Shown here piece by piece: positions 38,455 to 49,931 of a DNA stretch of 64,000 nucleotides; position 1 is the first letter of the stretch; every line of letters starts with the position of its first letter. The DNA is taken from assembly GCA_936432065.2 (NCBI GenBank), contig OW386285.2:107079869-107143868 (forward strand), given 5' to 3'. The DNA comes from Rutpela maculata (taxonomy: Eukaryota > Arthropoda > Insecta > Coleoptera > Cerambycidae). Below the pieces are notes generated by a model. It ran no database searches. It saw nothing but the letters and a program-made list of their open reading frames with translations, and had not been told where the DNA came from. Both the position numbers and the translations under genes were made by a program.

Positions 38455-39158
38455 GTTATCTAAAGACAATTAATCACGTTTTAAATATACATATAGCCGT
38501 AGACAGTCGCATTTATTTACATTAACAATTTCCTGGAATCCGATAACGTCTCTGCATTTGGTCACAGTTTTAACATTCAAATATAAAATTTACGTATTGA
38601 AGTAGATGAATATTTATTCCATATATAAGACTTGTCTATTTAAACTCAATGATGGATGTCTGTAGCCATTTTCTTAACCTCTAACGCCCTCTAACGTAAA
38701 CATGCAATACTATTCGCCAATAACTATAAACAATAAACGGCAGCCATCTTATTTTTATTACTAGATACACCATATCACTAGTACACCTTATATACTTATT
38801 TTTATTACTAAATACACCCTATATACTTCTTTTATTACTAGATACATCCTATATACTCTTAGCCACCCCCTCTTAGATATAATCTCTTATCTTTAGCTAT
38901 AATCTAATATCTAAGCTCGGGGATTGGATCTCCCCCCTCCCATTAGGTCCTATCACCTATCATCTAAGAAGATCCCACCTCACACTACAACCTAGATAAT
39001 AGGATCTATCATCTAGCATTATCTCACCTCACACTAGAACCTAGATCATAGGATCTATCATCTATCACCTGCGCGCCACCCGCGGGGCTGCGGGCGTGCT
39101 GACGTCACAGCTCCAGCTTGACCTTGAAGTGGGCTCATTCTCTCCTTACTTAACTACT
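38455..39158 (-). repeat. Right terminal inverted repeat
   Basis: Inverted copy of 23610-24185, about 130 bp longer because of a local minisatellite expansion (38744-38860) and small insertions. Confidence 0.93.
38744..38862 (-). repeat. Minisatellite expansion within the right TIR
   Basis: On the minus strand, about four diverged copies of AGTATATAGG-TGTATCTAGTAATAAAA. The left TIR has a single counterpart (AGTATACAGGGTGTGTCTAAAATAAG, about 23890-23915). Confidence 0.8.
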
Positions 39159-39164
39159 CATATC
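39159..39164. repeat. Polinton target-site duplication, right (CATATC)
   Basis: Identical to 23604-23609 and immediately outside the right inverted repeat. Confidence 0.93.
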
Positions 39165-39819
39165 ATATAGATAAATAAATAGTGTCATTAGATCTGTGAA
39201 ATCTTCGTTTTTCTGTTTTCTTAATTTCTAACACTTAAACCATAATTTAAAACAATATTTAGCTTTGATAATAATAATTGTCAATGGTTTCAAGAGTACC
39301 GTGAAAATGTAAATAGTAGTTGACTTGATAATGAAAAATAATTATATTCAGTGCCACTTCAGGAATAGAATCTAATAACAATTAGAATAATTTTAGTATA
39401 GAAAGAATAGTCGAAAATGTCTTTAAGGTGTTAATAATCAATTTTTAAAGTGGGCATATCTAACAATATAAATAAATAAATAACATTTTATATATTGTAG
39501 AAACAACATACTAATTGTTTTAAGATTAAAGCCAACGGATATGAGAAACCAAAACATAGTACTAAGCTAGAACTAGAACTTTACGAAATGGGGCCGGTTT
39601 ACAGGATTAAGTTAGTTTGTCCTGGGGTTAAACTTTGATTTCAGAATAAAGTTTTTATTTTGATGCAGGGTAAAAGTAACCTCGGGTTAAAGCCAGGGTT
39701 AATTTAGCTGGAGCTTTAAAGTAGAGGTTATGCCTATTAGGCCGAGGTTAACCTAAAATTTTTGTTTCTTGTGGATGGTTGCGTGAAAGATCAGTTCGTT
39801 TTTTCTTAAATTAGTGCCA
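39165..39819. other. Flanking AT-rich DNA and probable Harbinger element arm
   Basis: 39165-39590 is featureless. From about 39593 a GGGGCCGGTTTACAGGATTAAG-like start may be the end of the Harbinger-type element whose relic ORF follows. Confidence 0.35.
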
Positions 39820-39985
39820 ATGGAAGCTTTATTTAGGGAATGAAGTAATCCCTTTGAAAATTATGACAATGTGGACTTTTTCATCAGGTTTAGGCTTAAG
39901 TAAGCCTATAGTAATATTTATTTTGGAACAAGTCATGGCATTAAGAGAGTTTTCTACCTTTGTTGAGGTTCCACTCATTTTTTTT
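39820..39985 (+). pseudogene. PIF/Harbinger (HARBI1-like) transposase N-terminal relic
   Basis: The plus-strand frame MEALFRE, stop, NPFENYDNVDFFIRFRL then a one-base shift into LSKPIVIFILEQVMALREF. This matches the HARBI1-like opening 'F..RFRLSK..V..LLE.I'. One stop and one frameshift within 55 codons; no DDE core found downstream. Confidence 0.5.
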
Positions 39986-41243
39986 AAATAAAAAACTATC
40001 GTCCAGAAAATATTCTGGTTTATATTTTAATTTTTATTGCTAGTTGTTGTCATTATCGTTGCTAGTCGCTGTCATTATCGCTGTCAGTTGATTTTTCGAC
40101 AAAAACAACCAAATATCTTAAACTTAGTAACAAGCATTTGAAAAACTACCAAAAAAAAATCATACTATTTTCGACCAACCGCAATAAACCTAGAGCTGGC
40201 AACTCTGTAGGAAGCGTCACCAACTTCAGGTTATTCAAATCAAATCAGATTTATTTCACATTTAAAAATACAATTTCTTCTCGATACTCGTTTCCGTGCC
40301 CAGCCGGATATCCACTAGCCAAGACTCAGCGGCAGTTGAAGGGCTGGGCAGGAACGAAGTCGAGGTAGAATAAAATAAATTGTCACAATTACCTAACTCT
40401 CATCTACCTAGTAGGTTCATTAGGGATCTCCAGGTCGTCATATGTCTTACGACTAAACCCAACTGAAAAATTGAACAAAGATAATAATTGTAGAAAAAGC
40501 ACATGCACTATTTTGAATTTGGATTGTTGAGATAGACAATCAACCAACTAGAAATACCTGCTGTAGACAATGAAACGCAAAAAGAGAAAGGCTATGCTAA
40601 ATCGTTGAACTTTTTGTAATTATTAAGTTTTGGTACCAAATGTTTTTGAATTTTATTTATTTATTTTTAGGTTATTCAAGGGTTTCCAAATTCACACCAG
40701 AAAATGTAGTAGATGAACGGATGTGAGTTTAACTTTGACCTGATGTTAAAGTTATCTCGGTATTGGAAAATGGTATTTAGGTATTAAGCAAATCACAACT
40801 TACACACTTTTTTATTTAATATGATATTGCCTACTATCTGTATATTGATGCCTGAATCTGATCACGTTAATATACTAGTTAGTAGTATTTTAAAGTGCTC
40901 ACACTTTAAAATACTCGTTAATGGAGAACCAATCAAAACAACTACTCTTCTAGCTAATACTGATGAAGTATTGGATTACATATGATTCCTAGCATTTTAA
41001 AGCAAAAAAATATATTGAAAATACTTAAACCATTTATTTAAATTCAGTCATTCACACTTTCTTACTTAATAAGAAATTATCTACTTTCTGTATATTGGTG
41101 CCTTAATATGGCCATGCTAGAATACTACTTAGGTGAACATACAGTCATTCTAAAAGACAACGAAATGATGAAAGCAAATAAATAAAAAATAATTAATTGT
41201 AAAAATAAATCTCGGTGTTACTTTAATGTGTAACCCTAAGCTG
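39986..41243. other. Repeat-rich DNA without genes
   Basis: 40771-40803 repeats TATTTAGGTATTAAGCAAAT of the 18251-18989 TIR element. A patch at 40220-40380 with AATAAATTG may be a retroelement 3' end. No supportable ORF. Confidence 0.35.
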
Positions 41244-42862
41244 ATACTTACGAAGGCACAGAAGGGTCATTTTAAATTTTATATTTATTAATCTTGAAAT
41301 TTCAACTTTAATCTCGAAATTTCGACTTTAAACTCGAAATTTCAACTTTGATCTCGGAATTTCGACTTTAATATATAACATTAAATGAAATATATAGTAC
41401 TTCATTTGTTCTTTGTCCAATAACTCATACGTAACTTTAACAATACATACTGTGAATCATAAAGGTATGCCAATAAATAGAAAAAAAGAGTTCCAGGAAG
41501 TAATGGCGATTTAACTCGATTTACCATTATCTAAAAATCTTTCCTTAAATAAGTTATACATAGGTCTTCAAAGTTGAAAAAAAATCTCTAATCTTGACTA
41601 AAGAATATATCGTCTATAAATTCGGCATTGATTATTAGCCCTGTGTCTTTATTCGCCTATAGATAACTAAATTAAATTACTCAAAATTAAAATGTTCTTC
41701 TTTGAAGGTTTTCTTTGCTCTTCGTCCTTTAGTTTTTAGTGTAAATATTAAGATGCTATTATGTAGCAAGATTACTAAAGATTAAAGAAATTTTATTATA
41801 TCTATAGATTTTCCACCGGAGTTAAATAACCTTTAAATTAAATTAAATAATGGAAAATGGAATTTGAATAAATAACATTTTTTTTATTTGTTAAAACATT
41901 ATGCATTAAGTGTGCAAGACACTTTTCTCATTCAAAATACATTTATGAAACTAAAACTTTATTAAAAGTAACAAAATATAGAATAGATATAAAATGTCAG
42001 AAAAAACTATAATAAAACATATTTCAAAGTAGTGTTCTATTACCGGAATATTTTCGTGGCTTTTTTTTAAGTTTTAGTCATCAGAGAGAATCTATAGCAA
42101 AAGTCTTTGCATTCGGAGTTGACCAGAAGTTCTATTTATTTGGATTTTTTAGATAAATTGAAATATTTTCGCGTTTCCGGTTTAGTTTTTTAAAAACGTG
42201 TCTGCTTCCATTCATCGGGAAAAAATTTCTCAATAACTGTCTACGAAACTATTATTTAAATTATTCTCCTATTATTAATAATTATAATCGCTTCCATTGG
42301 TGATTTTTCATTTTTCATGAAATACTTTGGTTTGAATGCGTTATTTTCAACAAAGTTTTAGGAAATATTCTTTTAAGGTTCATAATTACGTATACCAAAT
42401 TCGGTTTTAAAACATTACAAGAAACGGCCAAAAATTGCATTTTTGTAAATATTTTGATTTACTGATCATTTTTGCGGAAAACAACGTGGAGCAACATTCT
42501 TTTTTTATATATTGTAGATTTTTTCATGTACTTTTAGACCGTAAAAAAATGACAATAAAAAAAGAAAGCGGAATTTTTTCGGTTTTTTTTTTAAATTTAC
42601 CCACTTTTCCGTTCCACACTGAAAACAAAGCGTATATATGATTGTAACTAATGGGGATATTTCAAAATTTTAAGATTATAGTTGAAATTTCGAGAAAAAA
42701 GTCGAAATTTCGTGATTAAAGTTGAAATTTCAAGATTAATGTCGAAAAATCGAGATTAATGTCGAAATTTCAAGATTAAAGTTGAAATTTCGAGTTTAAA
42801 GTCGAAATTTCGAGATTAATAAAAATAAAATTTAAAGTGACTCTTCCTTCGTAGATACTTAT
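41244..42862. mobile_element. TIR element with 21-bp subterminal tandem repeats
   Basis: The left end (ACTTACGAAGG, GGGTCATTTTAAATTTTAT, then GAAATTTCGACTTTAATCTC-type units, 41244-41390) is mirrored at the right (42660-42862). The tandem unit GAAATTTCGAGATTAAAGTC is present 4 times at the left and about 8 at the right. The interior has no coding capacity. The target duplication was not resolved. Confidence 0.7.
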
Positions 42863-44039
42863 TTATAGGGAAACATGTTTTTGAAATGCCAACGATATTA
42901 ACTTTTTCTTAATGTTTGTTGACATTCTTACCTTTTTTACTATTTTGGCAAACGATATAATATCGTTGTAACAAATAATATCAGAGAGTAAAATTCAATT
43001 TTTTTACCGCAAAATTATAGTAATTAAGTAAGTAAGTAAACTGAAGTAATTACTGATGTTTTTGTAGCCGGAAGGCTCCCAATATTTTTGAAACTCGAAG
43101 CATTAAAAGTGTTCCAAATAAACTAATTTCATGGTTTAAATACGTTATTAGTGTATGTTTAAATTCGGTATTTAAATTTGCAAAAATCTATATACAGGGT
43201 GATATTTTTAGGCAAATGCCAAATGAAAAAAAAATGAGCCCGTTCCTGATATATTTTTGTTAGCGGTCTTGGATAGTGAAAACCTCTTTGACATGCCTAC
43301 TAAATTTGGTTCTGTTTGGTGAAGCCAATCAAAAAAATGGCCTATCGAAATTTTGGCAAAAAATAGAAAACACGCTGTATATTTTGTACATGTATATTTT
43401 GAAACCGTCTCGGGGTACTGCGTATGACCAGTCATAAACGAAACACCCTGTATGAGCAAATGTTTAAAATATGTATGTTAAATGAAGAGAGCTATGTAAA
43501 TATGATGTACTAACCAGAGAAGTATTCAAAATATAGAAATTTACAGGAAATACAAAACACTTACTACTAAATAAATGTTTATTTTTCCTGCGGTTTGAAA
43601 AATTCCTACAGTAGTTCCGTACCACTCAGAACAAACTGTGTCTCATCTCCTTTCTTAGTCAAAGCGCTATTAAACTATTCCATGATCAATAGTCCTTTCT
43701 AAACATCCCGAAGTGAATCACAAGTAGAAGAACTGTGTTTCATCAACTCGCAAGAAATCTTAAATTTCTCATTAAATGTTGCTAATGATTGAAGAATTGA
43801 ATTGTAAAATAGTGTATACGATCAGAAGTATACTCATCCTGCTACGTCACTTTATAACAAATTCACTTTTTGTTTTCATTCACTCGGATTTTAAAATACC
43901 ACAGCCAGGACATGGCTGCAAAACATTTTGGTAGCTTGAGTTGATAATAACAACTTATAAAAAATACGTTTTTATATAAGTACCTACACAAATTGAAATA
44001 GTGTCTTAGCGGAAACGGAATATCAAAACAAGGTCATTA
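42863..44039. other. AT-rich intergenic DNA
   Basis: Apart from the MITE at 43195-43450, no gene or repeat recognised. Confidence 0.35.
43195..43450. mobile_element. MITE with CAGGGTG ends and TA duplication
   Basis: TA-CAGGGTG at the left (43193) and CACCCTG-TA at the right (to 43452), a layout typical of Tc1/mariner-derived MITEs of insects. 256 bp, noncoding; the 83-residue ORF across it is not conserved. Confidence 0.65.
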
Positions 44040-44345
44040 TGTTTAGTGATTCTTAAGATATCATCTCAAGAATATGGGCATGGCAGAAGATGACAAATGC
44101 AGATACTGTGAAGCTGCAACTGAAACTGCGGTACATATACTTTGTGAATGCAAGGTACTAATCCGCATTAGGCTAAAGTACCTAGAACAGGTGGAATTAA
44201 CGTCTGAAGACAGGGAAATTAGCTCCCAGGAAAATCGCAAGCTTTGCAAAAAGTCTTGGAATCCTGGGCAACAACTAGTTGCAGGATAATTCACAAAAGA
44301 CCTTTTAGTTCGAGGTGAAGAAAGGCCAACCCAAGGCCTTAAACA
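44040..44345 (+). pseudogene. LINE ORF2 C-terminal fragment (zinc knuckle)
   Basis: Frame NMGMAEDDKCRYCEAATETAVHILCEC matches the C-x2-C-x7-H-x4-C knuckle and surroundings seen at the C-terminus of the LINE at 46276-47960. Truncated at the 5' side. Confidence 0.65.
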
Positions 44346-44917
44346 GTGTACAATCTACATGTTTAGTGAATGAGAAAGGAAGAATATTCCCTAGGATTGC
44401 AGTCAACAAGTGAAACATGTTTGTTGCCTGTCAATAATTTTACTTTTGCGAAAAAGAAATTTAATTTTCGCATTAATCTAAAAAGGTAGATAATTTCGAG
44501 ACTAAAATGAAAATCGAATAGTCAACTTTTCGACGCGGTTGTAGAAAGGAATATATGATATTTTTGTCACTAATATTTTCTGTAATTTTTACTTTGAGTG
44601 TATTCGGAACACACAAATAAAATTGTACCTACTCGACTTGAGGAAACAATTCCTTAATATTTGAAAAGCGATAATAAATAACCTACTTACGGTAAAAGCT
44701 GTCACTTCTGGAAAATGATTTATTGATGATAAAAATATTATGTTATATATGAGACAGTAACGGTCCGGGAGAATAAAATTGTATAAAAAATCCATCAAAG
44801 CTATTCAAGGGGCCTATAAATTAAGTGCTAGCTTTACATATTAATATACAGTATGTCCTCGGATTATGGCTTCAAGAATTTTATGGACGTAAATTCTGTA
44901 CCTATTAGGAGTTCAGT
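44346..44917. other. Intergenic DNA
   Basis: Nothing recognised. Confidence 0.4.
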
Positions 44918-45712
44918 TATGGTACGGACATGCCAAAGATACATCACGGTCGATGTCGTTGTCGCGGTGGAGGTCGATATATCGCACCATCGATGCTGTG
45001 TGGACATACCAGAGAGGTTTATCCTTTCAGTGCTAGAAGCTTGAGAAGCATGCACTCGAGAGGAAAGATACCTCGTGCCCTGAGTGTATCAACCTGGTGC
45101 AAGCTATCACGATGCCTTCCTGTCTACTGCGATGTAAAAACAAACTATTTTGTATCGACCTAGACATCGCGCTAGATCTCGATGTAAACATCTAGGGTGA
45201 ACTGCTGCCAGCATTCCCGGTATATGCGGTCACGTCACAAATAGATGGCATCGATGTAGCGACCGTGATCGCTACCCACATCTGAAGCAGTAAGACATCT
45301 TCGGCATATCCATATCCTTATTGTACGGATATGCCGAAGATGCCTCGCGGTGGATGTCGTGGTGGAGGTCGATACATCGCTGCCTCGATGCCACATGGCT
45401 GAGTGGACATACTAAAGAGGTTCATCCTTTCAGTGTTAGAAGCTTGGGAAGCGCGCAGTCAAGTGAAAGGATACCACGTGATCTGTCTGAGTGAACCATC
45501 GCAAGCTACCGTGATGTAAAAAAAGATTTTTGTATCGACCTGGACATCACGATAGATCTCGATGTAAACGGCTAATGTGAACTGGTGCTAGCATCCCCGG
45601 TATATGCAGGCACATTTAAATGTATAGGTTTGTTTTACAAATAGATAACATCAATGTAGCGACCGCGATCTCGACCTACACTGAAGCAGTGAGGCATCTT
45701 CGGTATTCCGTA
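44918..45712. mobile_element. Two tandem TIR elements (about 400 bp each)
   Basis: Units 44918-45312 and 45318-45712 are about 80% alike. Each starts GTACGGA-ATGCC-AAGAT and ends with its complement (ATCTTCGGCATATCC, ATCTTCGGTATTCCGTACC). The shared internal text GATGTCG, GGAGGTCGATA and ATCCTTTCAGTG-TAGAAGC runs in the same direction. Short ORFs here are on both strands and not conserved. Confidence 0.75.
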
Positions 45713-45850
45713 CCCTTAGTTGACGTAATGATTGATATTTTTTCGGGCTACCATTACTTAATGTTAATACCTAGTATAGTTTAAAAAAAAACTATATTTT
45801 ATATATCATTAAAAAGCTTTTTTTGCCCTTTCGGATGGTGTAAAAATATA

Positions 45851-46003
45851 CGGGGTGTTCCATTAAAAAAAAAGTTAAGTTCATATCTCCGAAATGCAAC
45901 TTTCAACTGTATTTGTAAAATGATTTTCTACAACTTTTGTTTTTGAATTTTTTTGAGTAACTCTAAGAATAACGATTCTACTATTATTCGCGCGACCACC
46001 CTG
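45851..46003. mobile_element. Small MITE, CGGGGTG / CACCCTG ends, TA duplication
   Basis: TA at 45849-45850 and 46004-46005 flank inverted ends CGGGGTG and CACCCTG. 153 bp, noncoding. Confidence 0.6.
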
Positions 46004-46275
46004 TACGTCCTGCACAGACCTAGGAAAGAAATACACGAGTTAATAGACTAAGAACCTAACTAATATAACTACCATAAATATGATAAATTACTAATGCAGT
46101 AACTCTGGATATAGAGTTACTTGCCATTAAACTTCCCAATTTTTAGTCTACACTCCTATACCGCCGCGCCGGCTGTTCGTTCATTTTGTCTCATGTTCTA
46201 TTAACTACTGTTCAACTGTAAGTTTTATAGTAATAATTTCCAATTTCCGTTTTAAATTATAAGTATTAGTAATTT

Positions 46276-47960
46276 TATGTATTTCTGCATATTTGGCTCT
46301 GCCAGTGCGGAACGTGCTAAACAGGCTGCCCTCCACTGCTGTGGCAACCCTTGTTGGCGGACTCCTAGGATATGCTTATCTAGCGATAGTAGTCAAGGGG
46401 CGATTTGCGAACACGATATCAGAGCGTTTACAAAGAGCCCTAAACATTGTGGAGAGGTAGTGTAGTGAGGAAGGACTTTCCATAAATCCTCACAAAACTA
46501 CCGTCATCACCTTTACACGGAAGGCATAAATCTCTAGAGCTCAGACATATGTATGGAAAAAAACCGGGGGTGAAACCCCAAGATGTCCCTATGGTAGTAC
46601 ACTAGGGTTGTAAGACCCATGATAACCTATAGATCGGTGGTATGGTGTACCAAGACACTGCAGCTTGGAGCAATAAGGCTACTAAGTGGCGTACAAAGGC
46701 TTGCTTGCCTGTGTGTCATTGGGGTCATAAAAACTGCTCTCACGGCTGCATTGGAAGTCCTTTTAGACCTGACACCACTACACATTTTTATCCAAGGGGA
46801 AGCTCGTTCAGTGGTACAGAGACTAATGCAAGGCACAACGCCCATAAGGCAACAACAAGGAACAGAGCATCAAAAGTTATACTCAGAGCTGAAGGCAGAC
46901 CCCATTTTGGGAATGCCCAAGGACACTATGATTCCAAAGTACAACTTCTACAAACATTTTCAAATCAAAATACTAGACAGAGAGGACTGGAAAAACGGTC
47001 CTTCAATATCGGAGCAAACGTTCTGGTATACGGACGGTTCCAAGACAGAACAGGGAGTCGGAGCTTGGATTTACGAGATAAGGTCGATAACGAAAATCCC
47101 GATAAGTCTAGGAATACAAGCCACAATATTTCAGGCTAAAGTGGCCTCTATACAGTGGTGTGCAAAGGAAATAATGAGGCAAGGAATTGTAAACCAGTCA
47201 ATTGCCATTTTTTCCGATAGCCAAGCAGCACTAAAGGCACTCGATTCCATGCAGGTCGACTGAAGACTAGTATGGGATTGAATAAATGCCCTTACAGACC
47301 TAGGAAGTCAGAACAAAGTGACCGTGGCATGAGTACCAAGACACGAAGGACACAATGGAAATGAGAGGGCTGATGAACTGACCCGGGAAGGCGCATCTAA
47401 TTCCCCAGTAGGACCCAATACCTTTTGCGGTGTGGCTAAGCCACGCATACGAACATCCATTAATGAATGGGTACAAAAAAAATCTCTAGAGTGGTAGAAG
47501 AATTTCCCACAACAGAGACAGGCCAAATAATTCATTAAAGAACGATCGGACAAATTCACGGAAGACCTACTACACCAAAATAAAAAGGCCATTAGGATAA
47601 TGGTGGTCTTCTAACTGAACATTGTAGGCTTAATAGACATATGAGTCTAATGGGCGTGGCAGAGGATGCAACATGCAGATTCTGTCAAGAGGAAGAGGAA
47701 ACCTCAGTACATCTGCTGTGCCATTGTGAAGGCGTAGCCAGACTGAGGTTCCAACTACTTGGTGAAGAGAAATCAAGGGCAGATATGCCAAGTAGCCCTT
47801 ATCAAGGCTATGGATTCTGATACAAAAGACAAAGCTGGATAAGGAGCTCTAAGTAAAATTCGACAAGCAGTGCCACAATAGATCCACGGGGGTCGCGGTG
47901 GCCAAGGCCAATTTGCTAGCTCCTTTTTCAAATCTAATCTAATCTAATCTACTTACGGAC
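46276..47960 (+). pseudogene. I-clade-like LINE with RNase H, degenerate
   Basis: The reverse transcriptase palm is readable in shifting frames: GYA-YLAIVVKGRF, then ISERLQRALNIVE, GLSINPHKTTVITFTRK. Next is the thumb ITYRSVVWCTKT, VQRLACL and LLDLTPLHIFIQGEAR (frame 46619-47263). An RNase H domain follows with TDGSKTE (Asp), FQAKVASI (catalytic Glu replaced by Lys), FSDSQAALKAL (Asp) and, after stops, HEGHNGNERADEL. A CRFCQEEEETSVHLLCHC zinc knuckle and an (AATCT)n tail (47934-47952) end it. Several stops make it inactive. Confidence 0.85.
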
Positions 47961-49658
47961 CAGGTTTTGCCTTTGCGAGTTATGTTGTTTATTTAAGTTT
48001 TAAATTAGTGTTTAGAAATCTATGTTATTAACATTATGATCATCATCAAAATATTTGCAGTGAGTAACGGTAGATGGAGTTATCGACTTGATTTTCAAGT
48101 GGCTGTCTTAGGATTAGCCTAGTAGGGTGAATGGAGACTGCATCGACGACTTTGGCCATTACACGTTGACGAGAGAAGAAGCTCGAAGCCAGTACGTGAA
48201 CGACTGGCTAGACTTGTTGGTACAGGGCTTTATTATGTAGTATAAAGCACTTCGCAACATTCACTGCAAGAACTTTATTACAAGCGTCTCTTTTGATTAT
48301 TTGATATACTCCAAAGTGCCAACCCAACTAAAGAACAGTGCATATATAGAGGATTTATGATAAAAAATATTGATTTGATAATTACATTTCATGAATTAAG
48401 TAAATTAAGAATACTGTATTTTTACGCAATCGTAATCCAAAGCAATGAATTCAATTTTTGAAATTTCTAAAGTTGTACAAGTTCAAATAACGTTAATGCA
48501 AAAAGATCATTACTCCAAAAATATATTATTTATTTGCTCAAATTGATCTTGTCACTCTTTTGAGGTCAATTTTTATTGCAGTATTTTACAACACATTTTT
48601 CTCTGTGTGTATAACTAAGATGTTAACGTGGAAAAATACTGCTATATAAGGCATTTTATAAATGAACTAAATCGTCCAGTTTTTACAAAACTATTAAAGG
48701 CAACGTACGCAAAACAAACTTGCAGGTAAATGACATAAAGCGGAAGTCAATATTAAAGCATGACGAAGGTTGGTCGCAAATTGGCAAATGCAAGAAAAAC
48801 CAAAAAAATATCCACATCTTTACTAACTATTAACAATTTTTTGTAGAGATACATTTTAAAAGGTTAAATTACATGAATTACAATAAGGGTAATAGTGGAA
48901 AGTTTCTTGAATTAATAGAAATTCATTGTCATAAAGGATGTCAAATGTCGATTTAAAAAATGTTAAAAATCTAAAAATTGGCCTATTCATTCATTTTCAA
49001 GGTCATTAAATTTGTCTAAACATTTATACGAATTAGCTTTAGATAGGTTGTACATAGGAACAAATTAGGAACTAGGTAATTCGCAAATTCAAATTTTCAT
49101 TTTTTTCATCCCTATTAGTCATCAGATATCGGTTCTCTAATGGAATATTTATGGCTTAAGTTTAATTAAAATCATTAGACCCTTTTTAGAGAATTATTTT
49201 TTAATTCTTAAACATGTATGGAATGTTTTTATATTTATTAAAGTCGTTAAATATCAATCTAATCAGCAAATCGTAACTGAAATAAATGTATCATCTGCAC
49301 TACTGTGTTATAATGCGGATTTTTTTAAGTACCATTATTATTTGTTATTATCCTTGTCGTCTATTATTTTGGGACATTATTGTTGTTATGATAGTCACTA
49401 ATTAATTCTAAAAAAGGAGGTTCTTAATTTCATATATATATATTTGTTGATGTCCTTATATTTTTATCTGTTTGTTGAAAGTCGCTGAAATTAAGTGCTA
49501 AAATTACTTATTTAAAAAAAAAAGTAAGGGTATTATTTCAAAGATTTACTAGTGAGACACCGATCTCAACTGGTTCCTCATCGAGCTGTTTCAAAATTAA
49601 TCGGTCACCAAAAATAAGTTTTTCTAAATTTACCGGAGTGACCAGCTGGTTCAACCTG
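47961..49658. other. AT-rich intergenic DNA
   Basis: No gene recognised. 48060-48240 is somewhat GC-richer but unassigned. Confidence 0.4.
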
Positions 49659-49666
49659 GTGAATAT

Positions 49667-49923
49667 TAGGGCCAGATCAAGGATTGGCGCGCCCCTAAGC
49701 TAATCGTATGTTTGCGGCCTCTTATTCATAGGCAACGTTACGATGTTTCAAAATTGATGAGGGGGAGGCAGAAAATGGGAAAAAAGATTTTTTCTCGAAA
49801 ACAAAAATTGATGAGCGAGGGGGGATTTTAATGAGCAGAGGGTGCAAAGAGCTCGCGACGCCCCTTCACGCATTGGCGCCCCTAGGCTATAGCCTAGTTA
49901 GCTTTATGGATAATCAGGCCCTG
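49667..49923. mobile_element. hAT-type MITE (257 bp), TSD GTGAATAT
   Basis: TAGGGCC at the left and CAGGCCCTG at the right. The exact octamer GTGAATAT flanks it (49659-49666, 49924-49931). GC-rich subterminal GGCGCCCC blocks; no ORF. Confidence 0.82.
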
Positions 49924-49931
49924 GTGAATAT

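Larger units (their letters stand above)
23610..39158. mobile_element. Complete Maverick/Polinton, about 15.5 kb
   Basis: A virus-like self-synthesising DNA transposon. Both termini begin AGTAGTTAAGTAAGGAG (right end reverse complemented). They carry long inverted repeats and are flanked by a perfect 6-bp duplication, CATATC, the Polinton hallmark. All core modules are present: protein-primed polymerase B, DDE integrase with chromodomain, adenain-like protease, packaging ATPase, and likely major and minor capsid proteins. Polymerase, integrase, ATPase and capsid frames are open, suggesting recent integration. Plus-strand and minus-strand units are tightly packed with promoters inside neighbouring genes. 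What is inferred rather than seen: that it can form virions. Confidence 0.96.
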
